Shown here: positions 52,182 through 64,000 of the stretch, piece by piece | How the letters are laid out: each line of letters begins with the position of its first letter | Numbering within the stretch: the stretch's first letter is position 1 | Source: Xestospongia bergquistia | Taxonomy: Eukaryota; Porifera; Demospongiae; Haplosclerida; Petrosiidae | Reading direction: 5' to 3' | DNA: 64,000 nucleotides | Assembly (NCBI GenBank): GCA_963965975.1 | Contig: OZ014412.1 | Span: forward strand, 1,862,501-1,926,500 | The notes under the pieces: generated by a model | Database searches by the model: none | What the model was told of the DNA's origin: nothing | What the model saw: the letters and a program-made list of their open reading frames with translations, nothing else | Program-made: the position numbers and the translations under genes

Positions 52182-53170
52182 AGATACATATAATATTATA
52201 TCATCACCTGTTAACTTGACGACATATCTTGTTGAGGTAAATCTTAGTAATCCAGCTGGACATACTATCAATGTATTTCCATTTGGTAAGTTATATATTA
52301 CATGTTATGTTGTGTGTGTGTATTATCTCTTGTATGAGATAGGTTTTCTCACTTCTGTTCTCAATATCTCTTCATCACTTGACAACTGTACTACTATTAC
52401 TATCAGTTGGGATCATCCTAATGTAGACAGTAGAGTCCAGATATCTTACTATATACTACTGATATATGATGATGTCAACAAGATGTTATTACAAAATGTA
52501 TCTATTAATGGAAATGAATACAAGTATGAAGATCAGGAATTATTTCATCATCGATATACATATACCATATATGGTGTAAATGAACTGGGTGAAGGAGAAC
52601 ATAACAATAGTACCTTCTCTTTTCAAAGAGGTTAGTTAAAATAACTAACATGTGTGTTTATTTTATGATGTCATTTTAGTTCCAAGATCTGCTAAAGAAA
52701 ATACTACATTTACTATTCTGTCCTATATAAATAATGAAGTTAACTTGATGTTTAATATACCAGTGAGTGTATTCAATAGTGATTACTATATGATTACCAT
52801 AGTTAGTGTAGATTTTTGTAGAATGTTCATCTGAAGCTCCAGAGAATGCTACAGTCACTATACAATGTGAAGTAGTTATATTTAATAAAATATATCTGGT
52901 AGAATATATTCTATGAGCATAACAAATAATAAACCTCTGTTAGCTTCTTGGCATCAACTCTGTATTCTCTCTTTTATCCTCAGTAATAATGCTGGATACT
53001 GTGATCCATTTATACATATTTTAAGTAAGAGATAGTGATATTATGTAATATATTGATATTGTTATATGATATAAGCACATATGTTATAAATGCTACTGCT
53101 TACCCTAATGGTAATTCTATAAGTGTGGAGTGTGTGTGTATTTTCATCTGCTTCATCTGTTAAGTCATGT
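52182..53170 (+). pseudogene. Receptor fragment K (FN3 region only)
   Basis: Starts abruptly within exon 5 (TYLVEVNLSNPAGHTINV, to 52287), continues with an intact-looking FN3 exon 6 (about 52343-52630) and exon 7 (about 52680-52762). It then degrades in exon 8 (deletions after CSSEAPENATV) and the Cys-rich exon, which dissolves at ~53170. There is no signal peptide, Ig domain or membrane segment. A broken host gene piece left of the segmental duplication. Confidence 0.75.
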
Positions 53171-54229
53171 TATGTTGAGTTAAATTAGTAATAAATTCTT
53201 GTACCTTTTAATTGTTCCACTTCTTCTGCCATATTGTACTTTCAAGAGATAATAACTACATTATATAGTTACTTTAATGATAATATAGTGACACTATTAT
53301 AATCTTATCTTAACACCATTAACACTCATAAAACAACTCCATTAGACCTATTGCATATGTGAACAACTAATAATTGTCACACTATTTCAGTTTAATAGCA
53401 CTCTAATTTTTCTATCTTACTGAACGCTCTGTCAACGTTGTTGCTTGTTTTTAAAAAAAACTATAAAATATTAAATTTATTTTTTAACTTCATCAATTTA
53501 ACGTCTTTGGTTTGATGGATTTTGTTTATAGTTAAAAATACAAAAAAACACCAAAAGAATGAAGAGAAAAGATTTTTAAAAATTAAAAAAAAAGACAAAA
53601 CTCCAGGCTAGAGGAATCAAGGCATACATCCACGCAATTACAGATCGTGAACTTGTCCTACACATTCCCGTCGCAAGGAGCCGATAACACTAGAACCGGT
53701 GGCCAGCCGATCCCCGACTTCAACCCTTCGAGGTGCTGGCCAGACACCTAGTCGGATACTCCATCGTGGCTATCTGGTGTCAACCGGTGCACAAAACACG
53801 GGTCACTCGGCACCACGTGGTGTCAAATTATAAATAATTATTATGGGTGTGGTTTTGCAACTTTTAGTAAGAGGTGTGGTAATAACGTGTTATGAATAAT
53901 TATTATTAATTATAATCTGTAATACTCTGTCTAATAATATAAATGCAAAATAAATAAGTGAGGATTGCCATCAATTATAAATAATAGATAGTATATTTTA
54001 GACACAAGCTGTGTGGGTGGAGTCAATAGCTGTCCACATATCCAAGATAAAATCATCTGGAAATTCAAAATCTGCTAAAGAACATCTTGTCACGAGGAAG
54101 ATCAACCATGACATGAGCTAGGAGAGAAGGAGAGAAAGAAAACTATTGCTTGTCCATCAGACTTTAGTCGTAAGGTAGGACGATTTTCATCTCAACTGTC
54201 TAGACCTATATGAGGGGATGGAGTACCAT
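53171..54229. other. Intergenic with an isolated GC-rich island
   Basis: AT-rich on both sides, but 53600-53825 is strikingly GC-rich and contains the palindrome CACCACGTGGTG near its end. Reading frames in it are short and match nothing I recognise. Confidence 0.5.
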
Positions 54230-54304
54230 CCAAAAGAACCTTAATATTTTCGATGACAGTTAATAACAAGTATATTATAAGAATACTGACATTATAATAC
54301 TTAC

Positions 54305-54359
54305 CAACTGTATTAACAAGAGGTAGTGCAAGAGATATTACAGTCAGTATTGACAACAT
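54305..54359 (-). CDS. Orphan signal-peptide exon
   Basis: An ATG at 54359 encodes MLSILTVISLALPLVNTV and ends in a phase-1 GTAAG donor, exactly like family first exons. No family exon follows on the minus strand before gene I, 5 kb away and beyond plus-strand genes. Probably a left-over. Confidence 0.45.
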
Positions 54360-55375
54360 TATAACAATATATTAGAACAGTTTAATTATAATTAGAACAA
54401 ACCTTACAGCTTAGAATGCTCAATAAATGAGGTCAGCATTATTCACTACAAATAGTGGGTGAGGTGTCAGTTTGATATTAGTGTTTTGCTTCATCCAATT
54501 GTTAAAGTTATAATAACCCCTATGTTTAATGTATTAATGGAACAAAACCCCTTATCTTATATGTATTAATATAACAATAGTCCCTATTTCATATAAGTGG
54601 ATTTCTTTTGACAATTTCTTTACTGTCATCACACAATAAAGGAATTTGATAACTTTGGTTAGTACAGTACAGATAATATACTATTATATCAATTAAAGTA
54701 ACTATATATCTTCATGTGGTTAACTAAACTTATAAAGTAGACTATAATTTGTTTTGTATTACAGAACTAGTCAAATTAATATCACTATAATCTAGTAATA
54801 TTATGTAATTATAGAATTTGAGTGTTTATAATGAGTTTCATTCATCCACTCAATTATAGTCTGTACATGCTATAATTGATAGGACAAATCTAAGGATTAT
54901 ATCAAATCCATAACATGTACATTGTAAAAATTAATTGGTACTTGATGTATGTTTTGTGAATGTTTTTGTAAAATTGTTATATTAAAAATTGAATTAAAAT
55001 CATTAAATTAAATTGTTATACAAGATTATATGTTATATAATTAGTTGATACAATTTGAAAGTAAACACATTACAACTGTTTTGATTACTAATATATAATG
55101 GAATGGACTGTTTATAACATCTTCCTTTGTATAAGAAAAAATTAAATTCAAGCATTTGCTAAAACAGTCAATTCCATAAATTAATAGTTAGTATGTTAAT
55201 TTTAGTTTATATTAAATAATTTTGTTACATTAACCTCTATAACAATATATTGGTCAATTAGTTTTACATTGTCTTATAGTTACCTAAACACTTCTTTAAA
55301 ACAATTGCTGGAGTAAGGTAATTCAGTTCTTGTATTGTATTTGCAGTAAAAATCAAATGTAAGATTTACAGAAAC

Positions 55376-55620
55376 AGACATCCAATTCTACTTCGTAATT
55401 TCATATTCAACTTTGGAGTTTTTCCCAAAAATTCCTATTCCATTTTCTATTCTTCAATGGAATATTGAACAACTAAAATCCTATACTCCCACTCTACATG
55501 TCACTCCATTCTTAAAGAGACAGCTAGGACTAGTCGTGCTACACTTCATTGAGTGATGGAAAATAGACTTGGAATTAGATGTCCACTTCCAATGTTTCAA
55601 AATAATTCTGCTCATACACA
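55376..55620. repeat. Dispersed ~240-bp repeat, copy 2
   Basis: Bounded by GACATCCAATTC and GAATTAGATGTCCA in inverse orientation. Copies 3 and 4 are at 59970-60215 and 63800-63970. Confidence 0.65.
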
Positions 55621-55744
55621 ACAAGATTTATTAAATAATAATAATATTATTAATAATTATATCACATAAATTATTGTATTCATTTAACATTAACATAATC
55701 AGACAAACATAAAAATAACTTTTATTATAAAAATTACATTATAA

Positions 55745-58515
55745 TTATGTTCGATTAATATTAACATAATCAGGTGTTATTGTAACAAGTTCATAAGATG
55801 TATTCTGTGTCATTGTTATCTGATATTGTTTAGTATCTTCATATGATATATTATGTTGTATAGTTATATCATCATCAATACTATTACACTCTATAATATA
55901 ATATAATTAGATTATATTACATGTATACATGATATACATACTGTGTATCTTCTTTATATAATAAACACCCACACAAACAACACTAACAATACTAATTAAT
56001 ATTATTAAGATACTAATGATGATCACAGTGATGAGTATTATAACTAGAGAGAGGAGTTATATATAAATATTTAATTATATTATTAACATACTAGGAAAAC
56101 TCTGAGATCCAGGTACTGTTATTACATTAGTAGTTGATGGTATGAGTATTGTAGAATAACTTTGTACAGTGAGAGTAGTATCTGTATTATTATAATAATG
56201 ATATAGTCTTTTATGATATCACTATGTCTTACTTAAAGTAAACATTAATGGATCACTCTGTCCAACATTATCACTGAAGATAATAGAGAGAGTACACTGT
56301 TGATGTTGAGGAGCTAACAGACTATCTGTTATGTTCATAGAATATTCTACCAGATATATTTTATTAAATATAACTATATCATCACATTGTATAGTGACTG
56401 TAGCATTCTCTGGAGCTTCAGATGAACATTCCAGAATAATCTACACTAACTATAGTAATCATATAGTAACCACTATTGGATAGACTCACTGGTATATTAA
56501 ACATCAACTTGACTTCATTATTTATATAGGACAGAATAGTAAATGTAGTATTTTCTTTAGCAGATCTTGGAGCTAAAATGACATCATAAAATAAACACAC
56601 ATATTAGTTATTTTAACTAACCTCTTTGAAAAGAGAAGGTACTATTCTTATGTTCTCCTTCACCCAGTTCATTTATACCATATATGGTATATGTATATCG
56701 ATGATGAAATAATTCCTGATCTTCATACTTGTATTCATTTCCATTAATAGATACATTTTGTAATAACATCTTGTTGACATCATCATATATCAGTAGTATA
56801 TAGTAAGATATCTGGACTCTATTGTCTACATTAGGACGATCCCAACTGATAGTAATAGTAGTACAGTTGTCAAGTGATGAAGAGATATTGAGAACAGAAG
56901 TAAGAAAGCCTGTCTCATACAAGAGATAATACACACACACACAACATAACATGTGATGTATAACTTACCAAATGGAAATACATTGATAGAATGTCCAGCT
57001 GGATTACTAAGAGTTACCTCAACAAGATATGTCCTCAAGTTAACAGGTGATGATATATTAACTATTATCAGTTGATTATTAACTAAAGACAGTGTCACAT
57101 CATTAGATAATGTTTGTTGTAGAACATCATTAGAGTCCTTGATATTTACTGTAATATTAGTAGGATTCTCACCAATACATAGACCACTGACCTAACAGAG
57201 ATAACATCATAACAAAGAAATATAAATTATTATAACTAACTATACTAACAAAACCTAATTACAAAATATTATAATACTATTATATGTGTGTATAAAACTA
57301 TCTATAATATATAGTTATATTGTATGATAACTATATTGTGTAACATAATAATTATTATATTAAACAATACTGCTTGTTATCCAGTTATATTATATAGATA
57401 CATTGTAAAATTAATATGTAATTTTAACAACTAATTTGCAGCTGATAAAACAGGTCACTATGAAAACAAGAGTTCATGTAAATTACTCATTATATAATTT
57501 GTTGTTATTATTATTACAAAGTGACAAATTATATAGTGAATAATTTACATGAACTATATTCAGAGCAATCCATTTATGTTAGTACAAATTGTTTTTTTAA
57601 TAACATATTACTTTTAAAGTGATATATACTAACATTTATAATCACTTGAAATAAAACATTATCTCCATCTATTGTTGGTATAACTGATACTGAAATAGTT
57701 TTAGGAACTAAAATATAACAGAAATGTAACATCACTATATAACATAATATGTTACCTCTAGCAATATAGTACATGACATTATTACTATCTCCTATACCAG
57801 CTCCATTAATACCAGAGACATATACAGTAGTTATATTACATGGATCATCATTACTAGATGTCAGGATGTACTCAGTAGTATTAACTATGTCTATAAGTGT
57901 TCCTTGATCATCATTGATGTTATATCCAGTGATAGGTACATTATCCAATGTATATGGTGCAGACCACATTAGTAATACACTAGATCCATTGAGAACTGTA
58001 GCAGTTAGATCTTTAACAGGAGCTACTAAACCTACATCAATATACCATAATAATATGACATCTATAACATTATCTCACCTTGTATTCTTAATACAGCAAT
58101 GTCGCTGTTTACTATCTCTGAATTAATAGCTCTACATGATATATTAGTGTTATTGTTGTCTGCGAATGCTATAGCTGATAATATTCTTCTCTTTATACCA
58201 CCATTGAGATTCTCTTGTGGTTGTTCATTAAATCCTCTGTTAACAATTTCTATATTAGCTGCTGTCATATCATTCACTCTGAAGACAATCAGTTCAGCAA
58301 CAGCTTCACAAGTAAAACTAACTGTTAAGTTAAGAGTGGTATTGACTGACTGAGGATGAACTGTAATATCTATTTAATAATGATAATAACAAATATAAAT
58401 ATATTATAGTAGTAATGATAATCATTTTCAATATTATATACTTACCAACTGAATGGACAAGAGTTGATACAATAGCTATCATCATAGTCTGTATCAAATA
58501 TAAGGTAGACATCAT
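55745..58515 (-). CDS. Receptor L: Ig-FN3 receptor with four-tyrosine tail
   Basis: Exons, high to low: 58515-58446 (signal MMSTLYLIQTMMIAIVSTLV), 58369-58079 (Ig), 58031-57756 (FN3), 57707-57634, 57191-56969, 56909-56622 (FN3), 56572-56490, 56440-56233, 56181-56092 (stalk), 56043-55942 (membrane helix) and 55890-55745 (tail). The Ig exon is distinct (VNRGFNEQPQENLNGG, RRILSAIAFAD) and shared with M, while FN3 exons are close to C. A TGA-to-CGA change at the end of the tail adds two residues (RT) before TAA. The third tail motif is TSYELV. Intron 4 has the fold-back element. Frames are continuous, so it is probably functional. The orphan signal exon at 58830-58887 could serve as an alternative first exon. 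Confidence 0.85.
57420..57600. repeat. Fold-back element in receptor L intron 4
   Basis: The same hairpin as at 12915-13080 and 61430-61605, with arms around CTCATTATATAATTTGTTG and ACAAATTATATAGTGAATAA. Confidence 0.7.
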
Positions 58516-58829
58516 TATTGACTATAAATTGAGACAGATAATAATAAGATAATTTGTACTAATAAACAAATGTTAACAGATTACTACATAACAAAGAGCT
58601 TCTTGTTTGTAAGTAAGATATAATAGTATGCAAATACACCTTAAATGTCTTCAAACTCTGGAGTTATTGACTACACAGACACATTAAGAAGATAACTCAA
58701 CATATACTTTTAATATTTATAACATAATTTCATCAAACTTGAAGGAAAAGAAGTATAAAGAACCTTAATATTTTTTGATGACAGTTAATAACAAGTATAT
58801 TATAGTAATAGTGACATTATAATACTTAC

Positions 58830-58887
58830 CAACTGTATTAACAAGAGGTAGTACAAGAGATATCACAGTCAGTATTATTAACAACAT
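58830..58887 (-). CDS. Orphan or alternative signal-peptide exon upstream of L
   Basis: MLLIILTVISLVLPLVNTV from an ATG at 58887, ending in a phase-1 GTAAG donor. It could splice in frame to the L Ig exon at 58369, giving L a second first exon. Equally it may be a remnant duplicated with the segment. Confidence 0.45.
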
Positions 58888-59969
58888 TATAACAATATAT
58901 TAGAACAGTTTAATTATAATTAGAACAAACCTTACAGCTTAGAATGCTCAATAAACGAAGTCAGCATTGTTCACTACAAATAGTGGGTGTGGTGTCAGTT
59001 TGATATTAGTGTTTTGCTTCATCCAATTGTTAAAGTTATAGCCCCTATGTTTAATGTATTAATGGAACAATAACCCTATGTATTAATATAACAATAGTCT
59101 CTATTTTATATAAGTGGTTTTCTTTTGGCAATTTCTTTACTGTCATCTCACAATAAAGGAATTTGATAACTTGGGTTAGTACAGTACAGATAATATACTA
59201 TTATATCAATTAAAGTAACTATATATCTTTATGTGGTTAACTAAACTTACAGTAGGCTATAATTTGTTTTGTATTACAGAACTAGTCAAATTAATATCAC
59301 TATAATCTAGTAATATTATGTAATTATAGAATTTGAATATTGTTCACTTGTTATCATTGTATTTGGGCTCCATCTACAGTATAGATAATGAGTTGACGGA
59401 ATTGACATAATCCTTACATTCATCCACTCAATTATAGTCTGTACATGCTATAATTGATAGGACAAATCTAAGGATTATATCAAATCCATTAACATGTACA
59501 TTGTAAAAGTTAATTGGTTGATGTATGTTTTGTGAATGTCTTTGTAAAATTGTTATATAAAAATTGAATTAGAATTATTAAATTAACTAATATATTGTTA
59601 TAGAAGATTATATGTTATATAATTAGTTGATACAATTTGAAAGTAAACACAATACAACTGTTTTCATTACTAATATACTATGGAATGGACTGTTTATAAC
59701 ATCTTTCTTTGTATAAGAAAGAAATTAAATTCAAGCATTTGCTAAATAGTCCATTTCATAAATTAATAGTTAGTATGTTAATTTCAGTTTATATTAAATA
59801 ATTTTGTTACATTAACCTCTATAACAATATATTGGTTAAATCAACCAATTAGTTTTACATTATGTTATAGTTACCTAAACACTTCTTAAAAACAATTGCT
59901 GGAGTAAAGTAATTCAGTTCTTGTATCGTATTTGCAGTAAAAATCAAATGTATGATTTACAGAAACAGA

Positions 59970-60215
59970 CATCCAATTCTACTTTGTAATTTCATATTCT
60001 ACTTTGGAGTTTTCCCAAAAATTCCTATTCCATTTTCTATTCTTCAATGGAATATTGAACAACTAAAATCCTATACTCCCACTCTACATGTCACTCCATT
60101 CTAAAGAGACGGCTAGGACTAGTCGTGCTACACTTTATTGAGTGATGGAAAATAGACTTGGAATTGGATGTCCACTTCCAATGATTAAAAACAATTCTGC
60201 TCATACACAACAAGA
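59970..60215. repeat. Dispersed ~240-bp repeat, copy 3
   Basis: Same unit as 55376-55620, at the matching place in the second segmental copy. Confidence 0.65.
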
Positions 60216-60344
60216 TTTATTTAATAATAGTAATATTATTAATAATTATTATATATCACATGAATTATTGTATTCATTTAATATTAACATAATCAGGCAA
60301 ACATAAAAATAACTTTTATTATAAAAAATACATTATAATTATAT

Positions 60345-62533
60345 TCAATTAATATTAACATAATCAGGTGTTATTGTGACAAGTTCATAAGATGTATTCT
60401 GTGTCATTGTTATCTGATATTGTTTAGTATCTTCATATGATATATTATGTTGTATAGTTATATCATCATCAATACTATTACACTCTATAATATAATATAA
60501 TTAGATTATATTACATGTATACATGATATACATACTTTGTATCTTCTTTATATAATAAACACCCACACAAATAACACTGACAATACTAATTAATATTATT
60601 AAGATACTAATGATGATCACAGTGATAACTATTATAACTAGAGAGAGAGGAGTTATTAATAAATATTTAGTTATATTATTAACATACTAGGAAAACTCTG
60701 AGATCCAGGTATGACTATTGTAGAATAACTTTGTACAGTGGGATTAGTATCTGTATTAATATAATAATGATATAGTATTTTATGATGTCACTATATCTTA
60801 CATAAAGTATATACAGACAATGTTATTATATTGGTAGTTGATGGTAGGGTTGTTATATAATAACTTTGGACATTGGAGGCAGTATTGAGAACAGAAGTAA
60901 GAAAACCTGTCTCATACAAGAGATAATACACACACACACACACACAATATAACATGTGATATATAACTTACTAAATGGAAATACATTGATAGTATGTCCA
61001 GCCGGATTACTAAGAGTTACCTCAACAAGATATGTCCTTAAGTTAAAAGGTGATGATATATTAACTATTATCAGTTGATTATTAACTAAAGACAGTGTCA
61101 CATCATTAGATAATGTTTGTTGTAGAACATCATTAGAATCTTTGATATTTATTGCAATATTAGTAGGATACTCACCAATACATAGACCACTGACCTAACA
61201 GAGATAACATCATAACAAAGAAATATAAATTATTATAACCAATTATACTAACAAAACCTAATTACAATATATTACAATACTATTATATGTGTATATACAA
61301 CTATCAGTAGTATATATAACTACATATTGTATGATAACTATATTGTGTAATATAATAATTATTATATTAAACAATACTGATTGTTGTCCATTTATATTAT
61401 ATTGATACATTGTAAAATTAATATGTTATTTTAACAACTAATTTGTAGCTCATATCAATGGATTACTATGAAAACTAGAGTTCATGAAAATTACTCATTA
61501 TATAATTTGTTAGTATTGTGTTAAGAAAGCAACAAATTGTATAGTGAGTAATTTATATGAACTCTATATTCATAGTAATCCATTCATGTGAGCTAGAAAT
61601 TTGTTGCTAAAATAATATATTTTAATTTTTACAGTTAATATATACTAACATTTGTAATTATTTGAAATAAAAAATTATCTCCATCTACTATTGGTATAAC
61701 TGATACTGGAATAGTTTGAGGAACTAAAATATAACAAAAATGTAACATCCCTGTATAACATAATATGTTACCTCTAGCAATATAGTACATGACATTATTA
61801 CTATCTCCTATACCAGCTCCATTAATACCAGAGACATATACAGTAGTTACATTACATGGATCATCATTACTAGATGTCAGGATGTACTCAGTAGTATTAA
61901 CTATGTCTATAAGTGTTCCTTGATCATCATTGATGTTATATCCAGTGATAGGTACATTATCCAATGTATATGGTGCAGACCACATCAGTAACACGCTAGA
62001 TCCATTGAGAACTATAGCAGTTAGATCTTTAACAGGAGCTAGTAAACCTACATCAATAATAATATGACATCTATAACATTAGCTTACCTTGTATTCTTAA
62101 CACAGCAATATCACTTTCTCTGTTCATTAGAGAACCATATGCTCTACATGATATATTAGTATTATTGTTATCTTCAAATGCTATAGCTGATAATATTCTT
62201 CTCTTTATACCACCATTGAGAGTCTCTTGTGGTTGTTCATTAAATCCTCTGTTAATAACTTCTATATTACCTAGCGCTACTGTCATATCATTCATTCTGA
62301 AGACAATCACTTCAGCAACAGCTTCACAAGTAAAAGTAACTGTTAAGTTAAGAGTGGTATTGACTGATTGAGGATGAACTGTAATATCTATATAATAATG
62401 ATAATAACAAATATAAATATATTATAGTAGTAATGATAATCATTTTCAACATTATATACTTACCAACTGAATGGACCAGAGTTGATAGAATAGCTATCAT
62501 CACAGTCAGTATCAAATATAAGGTAGACATCAT
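60345..62533 (-). CDS. Receptor M: shortened Ig-FN3 receptor with four-tyrosine tail
   Basis: Exons, high to low: 62533-62464 (signal), 62387-62088 (Ig, close to L), 62047-61772 (FN3), 61723-61650, 61194-60974 (partner domain), 60906-60802 (hybrid exon), 60750-60688 (stalk), 60637-60536 (membrane helix) and 60484-60345 (tail with TSYELV). A deletion fused the first residues of exon 6 (FLTSVLN) to stalk-like sequence (VQSYYITTLPSTTN), removing the second FN3 and its partner domain. The 105-bp hybrid exon keeps phase at both ends, so the gene should still make a shorter receptor of Ig, FN3, partner domain, stalk, membrane helix and tail. The stalk exon is also shortened in frame. Functional status is likely but unproven. 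Confidence 0.8.
61430..61605. repeat. Fold-back element in receptor M intron 4
   Basis: The clearest copy of the hairpin. The outer arms (CAATGGATTACTATGAAAAC and ATTCATAGTAATCCATTCAT) pair over ~75 bp. Confidence 0.75.
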
Positions 62534-62809
62534 TATTGACTATAAATTGAGACAGATAATAATCAGATAATTTGTACTAATAAACAAATGTTAACAGATT
62601 ACTACATAACAAAGAGCTTGTGTAACTGAAGTATGGCATAATACATTACGAATGCATATAGTGTACAATTAGTTGAATAAAACTTACTGCTTAGAATGAT
62701 AGATTTAGTTCTCCATGCTTATTGCTTACATTGCAAAGGTGGGTGGAGTCAGTTTTCAAATGGTATTTTATATTCTCCATAATTTGTTCTACATTAGAGA
62801 ACTAATCAA

Positions 62810-63010
62810 GTCAATTATCACAAATATATACATAATATTATGCTAATATTATTATTAATAATTAATAATTAGTTAATAATTGTTATACACATATAATATA
62901 ATATATTTAATTAATTAATTTATTTATTATAATATAATGTATTAATTAATAATAATTAATATATATATATAATATTATATTATATACATAATATAACAGT
63001 ATGTATATAT
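62810..63010. repeat. AT-only palindromic stretch
   Basis: About 200 bp almost purely A and T, with nested TAATTAATTA and TATAATATAATAT palindromes. Likely low-complexity DNA able to form cruciforms, or a degraded microsatellite. Confidence 0.6.
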
Positions 63011-63017
63011 TAGACTA

Positions 63018-63070
63018 TTGGGTTCTTCTTGATGTAACTTACTATGATGACATCACTGTGTAACTTGTAA
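63018..63070. mobile_element. Solo end of the 28.3-kb MITE family
   Basis: GGGTTCTTCTTGATGTAACT followed by ATGATGACATCACTGTG matches the left end and interior of the MITE at 28277-28461. The right end is missing. Confidence 0.55.
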
Positions 63071-63174
63071 AACTGGAATAATGATCAACTCATTGACACA
63101 CACCCCAAACAAATCAGACAGGGAGTTATATAGCATAATTATTATTTATAACTCCTTGTTTAATTTGATTTAAA

Positions 63175-63300
63175 TTGAAGGGTGTCTCAAAAACTTGTTC
63201 ATTTCTCTAGTTTTACACGATCATTTCCTCTAACATATACGTCTCAAATAATGAAAATATTTTGAAACAATTATTTTTTTAGTAACTAAGAAAAAGACAT
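63175..63300. repeat. Duplicated spacer related to 40180-40320
   Basis: Shares ACGATCATTTCCTC, ATAATGAAAATATTT and GAAACAATTATTTTT with the flank just before the DCAF4-like gene. Origin unknown. Confidence 0.5.
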
Positions 63301-63374
63301 AAGAACTTCTAATAGCATCAGTATTTATAAGCACATATGCCCAATATTTGGTATGTATGTAATACAACATAACT

Positions 63375-63580
63375 ACCATTACATATTAGGGTGTATACAT
63401 ATGAAGGTAATGTACCCAATACATATTAGGGTATATCCATATGGGGGTAATGCACCCAGTGCATATTAGAGTGTATATATATGAGGGTAATATCATATTA
63501 GGGTGTATACATATGTGGTATATACTTAATACATAATAGAGTGTATTCATATGAGGGTAATGTACCATGTCTCATGTAGT
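63375..63580. repeat. Minisatellite, ~40-50-bp units
   Basis: Five imperfect units with CATATTAGGGTGTATACATA and GAGGGTAATGTACCCA. No coding potential is supported. Confidence 0.8.
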
Positions 63581-63675
63581 AATTGGGTACATACCAGTTA
63601 TCAATTAATATTGACATACCATAGCCTTGAATATAAGCTGGTGAGGGTTTATACTGTGGAGGTTGTGCTGGTCAT

Positions 63676-64000
63676 AACCAATTAGTTTTACATTGTCTTA
63701 TAGTTACCTAACCACTTCTTTAAAACAATTGCTGGAGTAAAGTAATTCAGTTCTTGTATTGTGTTTGCAGTAAAAATAAAATGTATGATTTACAGAAATA
63801 GACATCCAATTCTACTTTGTAATTTCATATTCTGCTTGTCACTTTACTCCATTCTAAAGAGACGTCTAGGACTAGTTGTGCTACATTTCATTGAGTGATG
63901 GAAAATAGACTTGGAATTGGATGTCCACTTCCAATGTTTAAAAACAATTCTGCTCATACACAACAAGATTTATTAAATAATAATAATATTATTAATAATT
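63676..64000. repeat. Segmental duplication, unit 3 (cut by window edge)
   Basis: Matches unit 1 from about 55259 and unit 2 from about 59846, including copy 4 of the ~240-bp repeat (63800-63970). Predicts another receptor tail exon just beyond the window. Confidence 0.7.

Larger units (their letters stand above)
54230..58750. repeat. Segmental duplication, unit 1 (contains receptor L)
   Basis: The whole ~4.5-kb stretch is repeated from about 58751. Shared landmarks are AGAACCTTAATATTTT at the left edge, the orphan signal exon, the 240-bp repeat, the tyrosine-tail exon and the receptor body. Unit 3 begins to appear at 63676. Confidence 0.8.
58751..62990. repeat. Segmental duplication, unit 2 (contains receptor M)
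   Basis: Second copy of the 54.23-58.75 kb unit, shorter because of deletions inside the receptor gene. The end is not sharp; homology to unit 1 fades after about 62620. Confidence 0.75.

Noticed and set aside
53590-53825. 5S or tRNA gene in the GC-rich island
   Set aside because: No A/B-box arrangement, cloverleaf or 5S-like sequence could be recognised.
63386-63568. 60-codon minus-strand ORF
   Set aside because: It lies wholly within the 40-50-bp minisatellite and its repeats are translated repeats.

Overview
The window looks like nuclear DNA of an early-branching animal, most likely a demosponge of the Amphimedon type. The DNA is very AT-rich. Genes are compact, with many short exons and GT-AG introns as small as 38-60 bp. 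The dominant genes encode single-pass receptors built from immunoglobulin (Ig) and fibronectin-III (FN3) modules on phase-1 exons. No bacterial-style operons, ribosome binding sites, rRNA, tRNA or CRISPR arrays were seen. Species assignment is inference from gene style, not from a marker gene.

Layout, left to right. 1-1.4 kb: a secreted beta-helix repeat protein (minus strand, running off the left edge). 1.76-2.14 kb: a tiny membrane-protein ORF. 3.6-7.7 kb: receptor A (minus; Ig and FN3 domains, short basic tail). 8.05-10.4 kb: receptor B. 11.2-14.0 kb: receptor C. 15.4-16.8 kb: a broken copy of A. 17.0-19.7 kb: receptor E. 19.7-24.9 kb: a ~130-bp tandem repeat array split by a hAT transposon, then a dead purple acid phosphatase gene. 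25.0-27.7 kb: receptor F (plus). 28.1-30.8 kb: transposon fossils. 31.3-34.7 kb: receptor G (plus). 35.7-37.4 kb: a dead Ig/FN3 gene. 38.4-40.1 kb: a Ginger-like DNA transposon. 40.4-42.35 kb: a DCAF4-like WD40 gene, the one clear housekeeping gene. 43.4-46.1 kb: a dying copy of B (H). 46.5-49.1 kb: receptor I, head to head with receptor J (49.3-51.8 kb, plus). 52.2-53.2 kb: a plus-strand fragment (K). 54.2-64 kb: a tandem segmental duplication carrying receptors L and M, with the start of a third unit at the right edge.

The main biological content is a tandem, two-strand family of paralogous receptors. The common plan is signal peptide, one membrane-distal Ig domain (exon 2), two repeats of FN3 plus a partner domain (exons 3-5 and 6-8), then a membrane-proximal part. 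The ends differ. Minus-strand genes B, C, E, H, I, L and M end in one nearly invariant tail with four tyrosines, including an ITSM-like TSYELV and a YVNI motif. Plus-strand gene F has a short tail. G has a long acidic/serine-rich tail with an SH3-type PPPIPAK motif. J stops straight after a hydrophobic stretch, like a GPI-anchored or decoy form. One ectodomain on several signalling ends, arranged as tandem and divergent copies with pseudogenes, is the organisation of paired immune or allorecognition receptors. That role is inferred; no ligand or function can be read from the DNA.

Exon coordinates were worked out by eye from splice consensus and reading-frame continuity, so individual boundaries may be off by a few bases, more so in A, H and the DCAF4-like gene.
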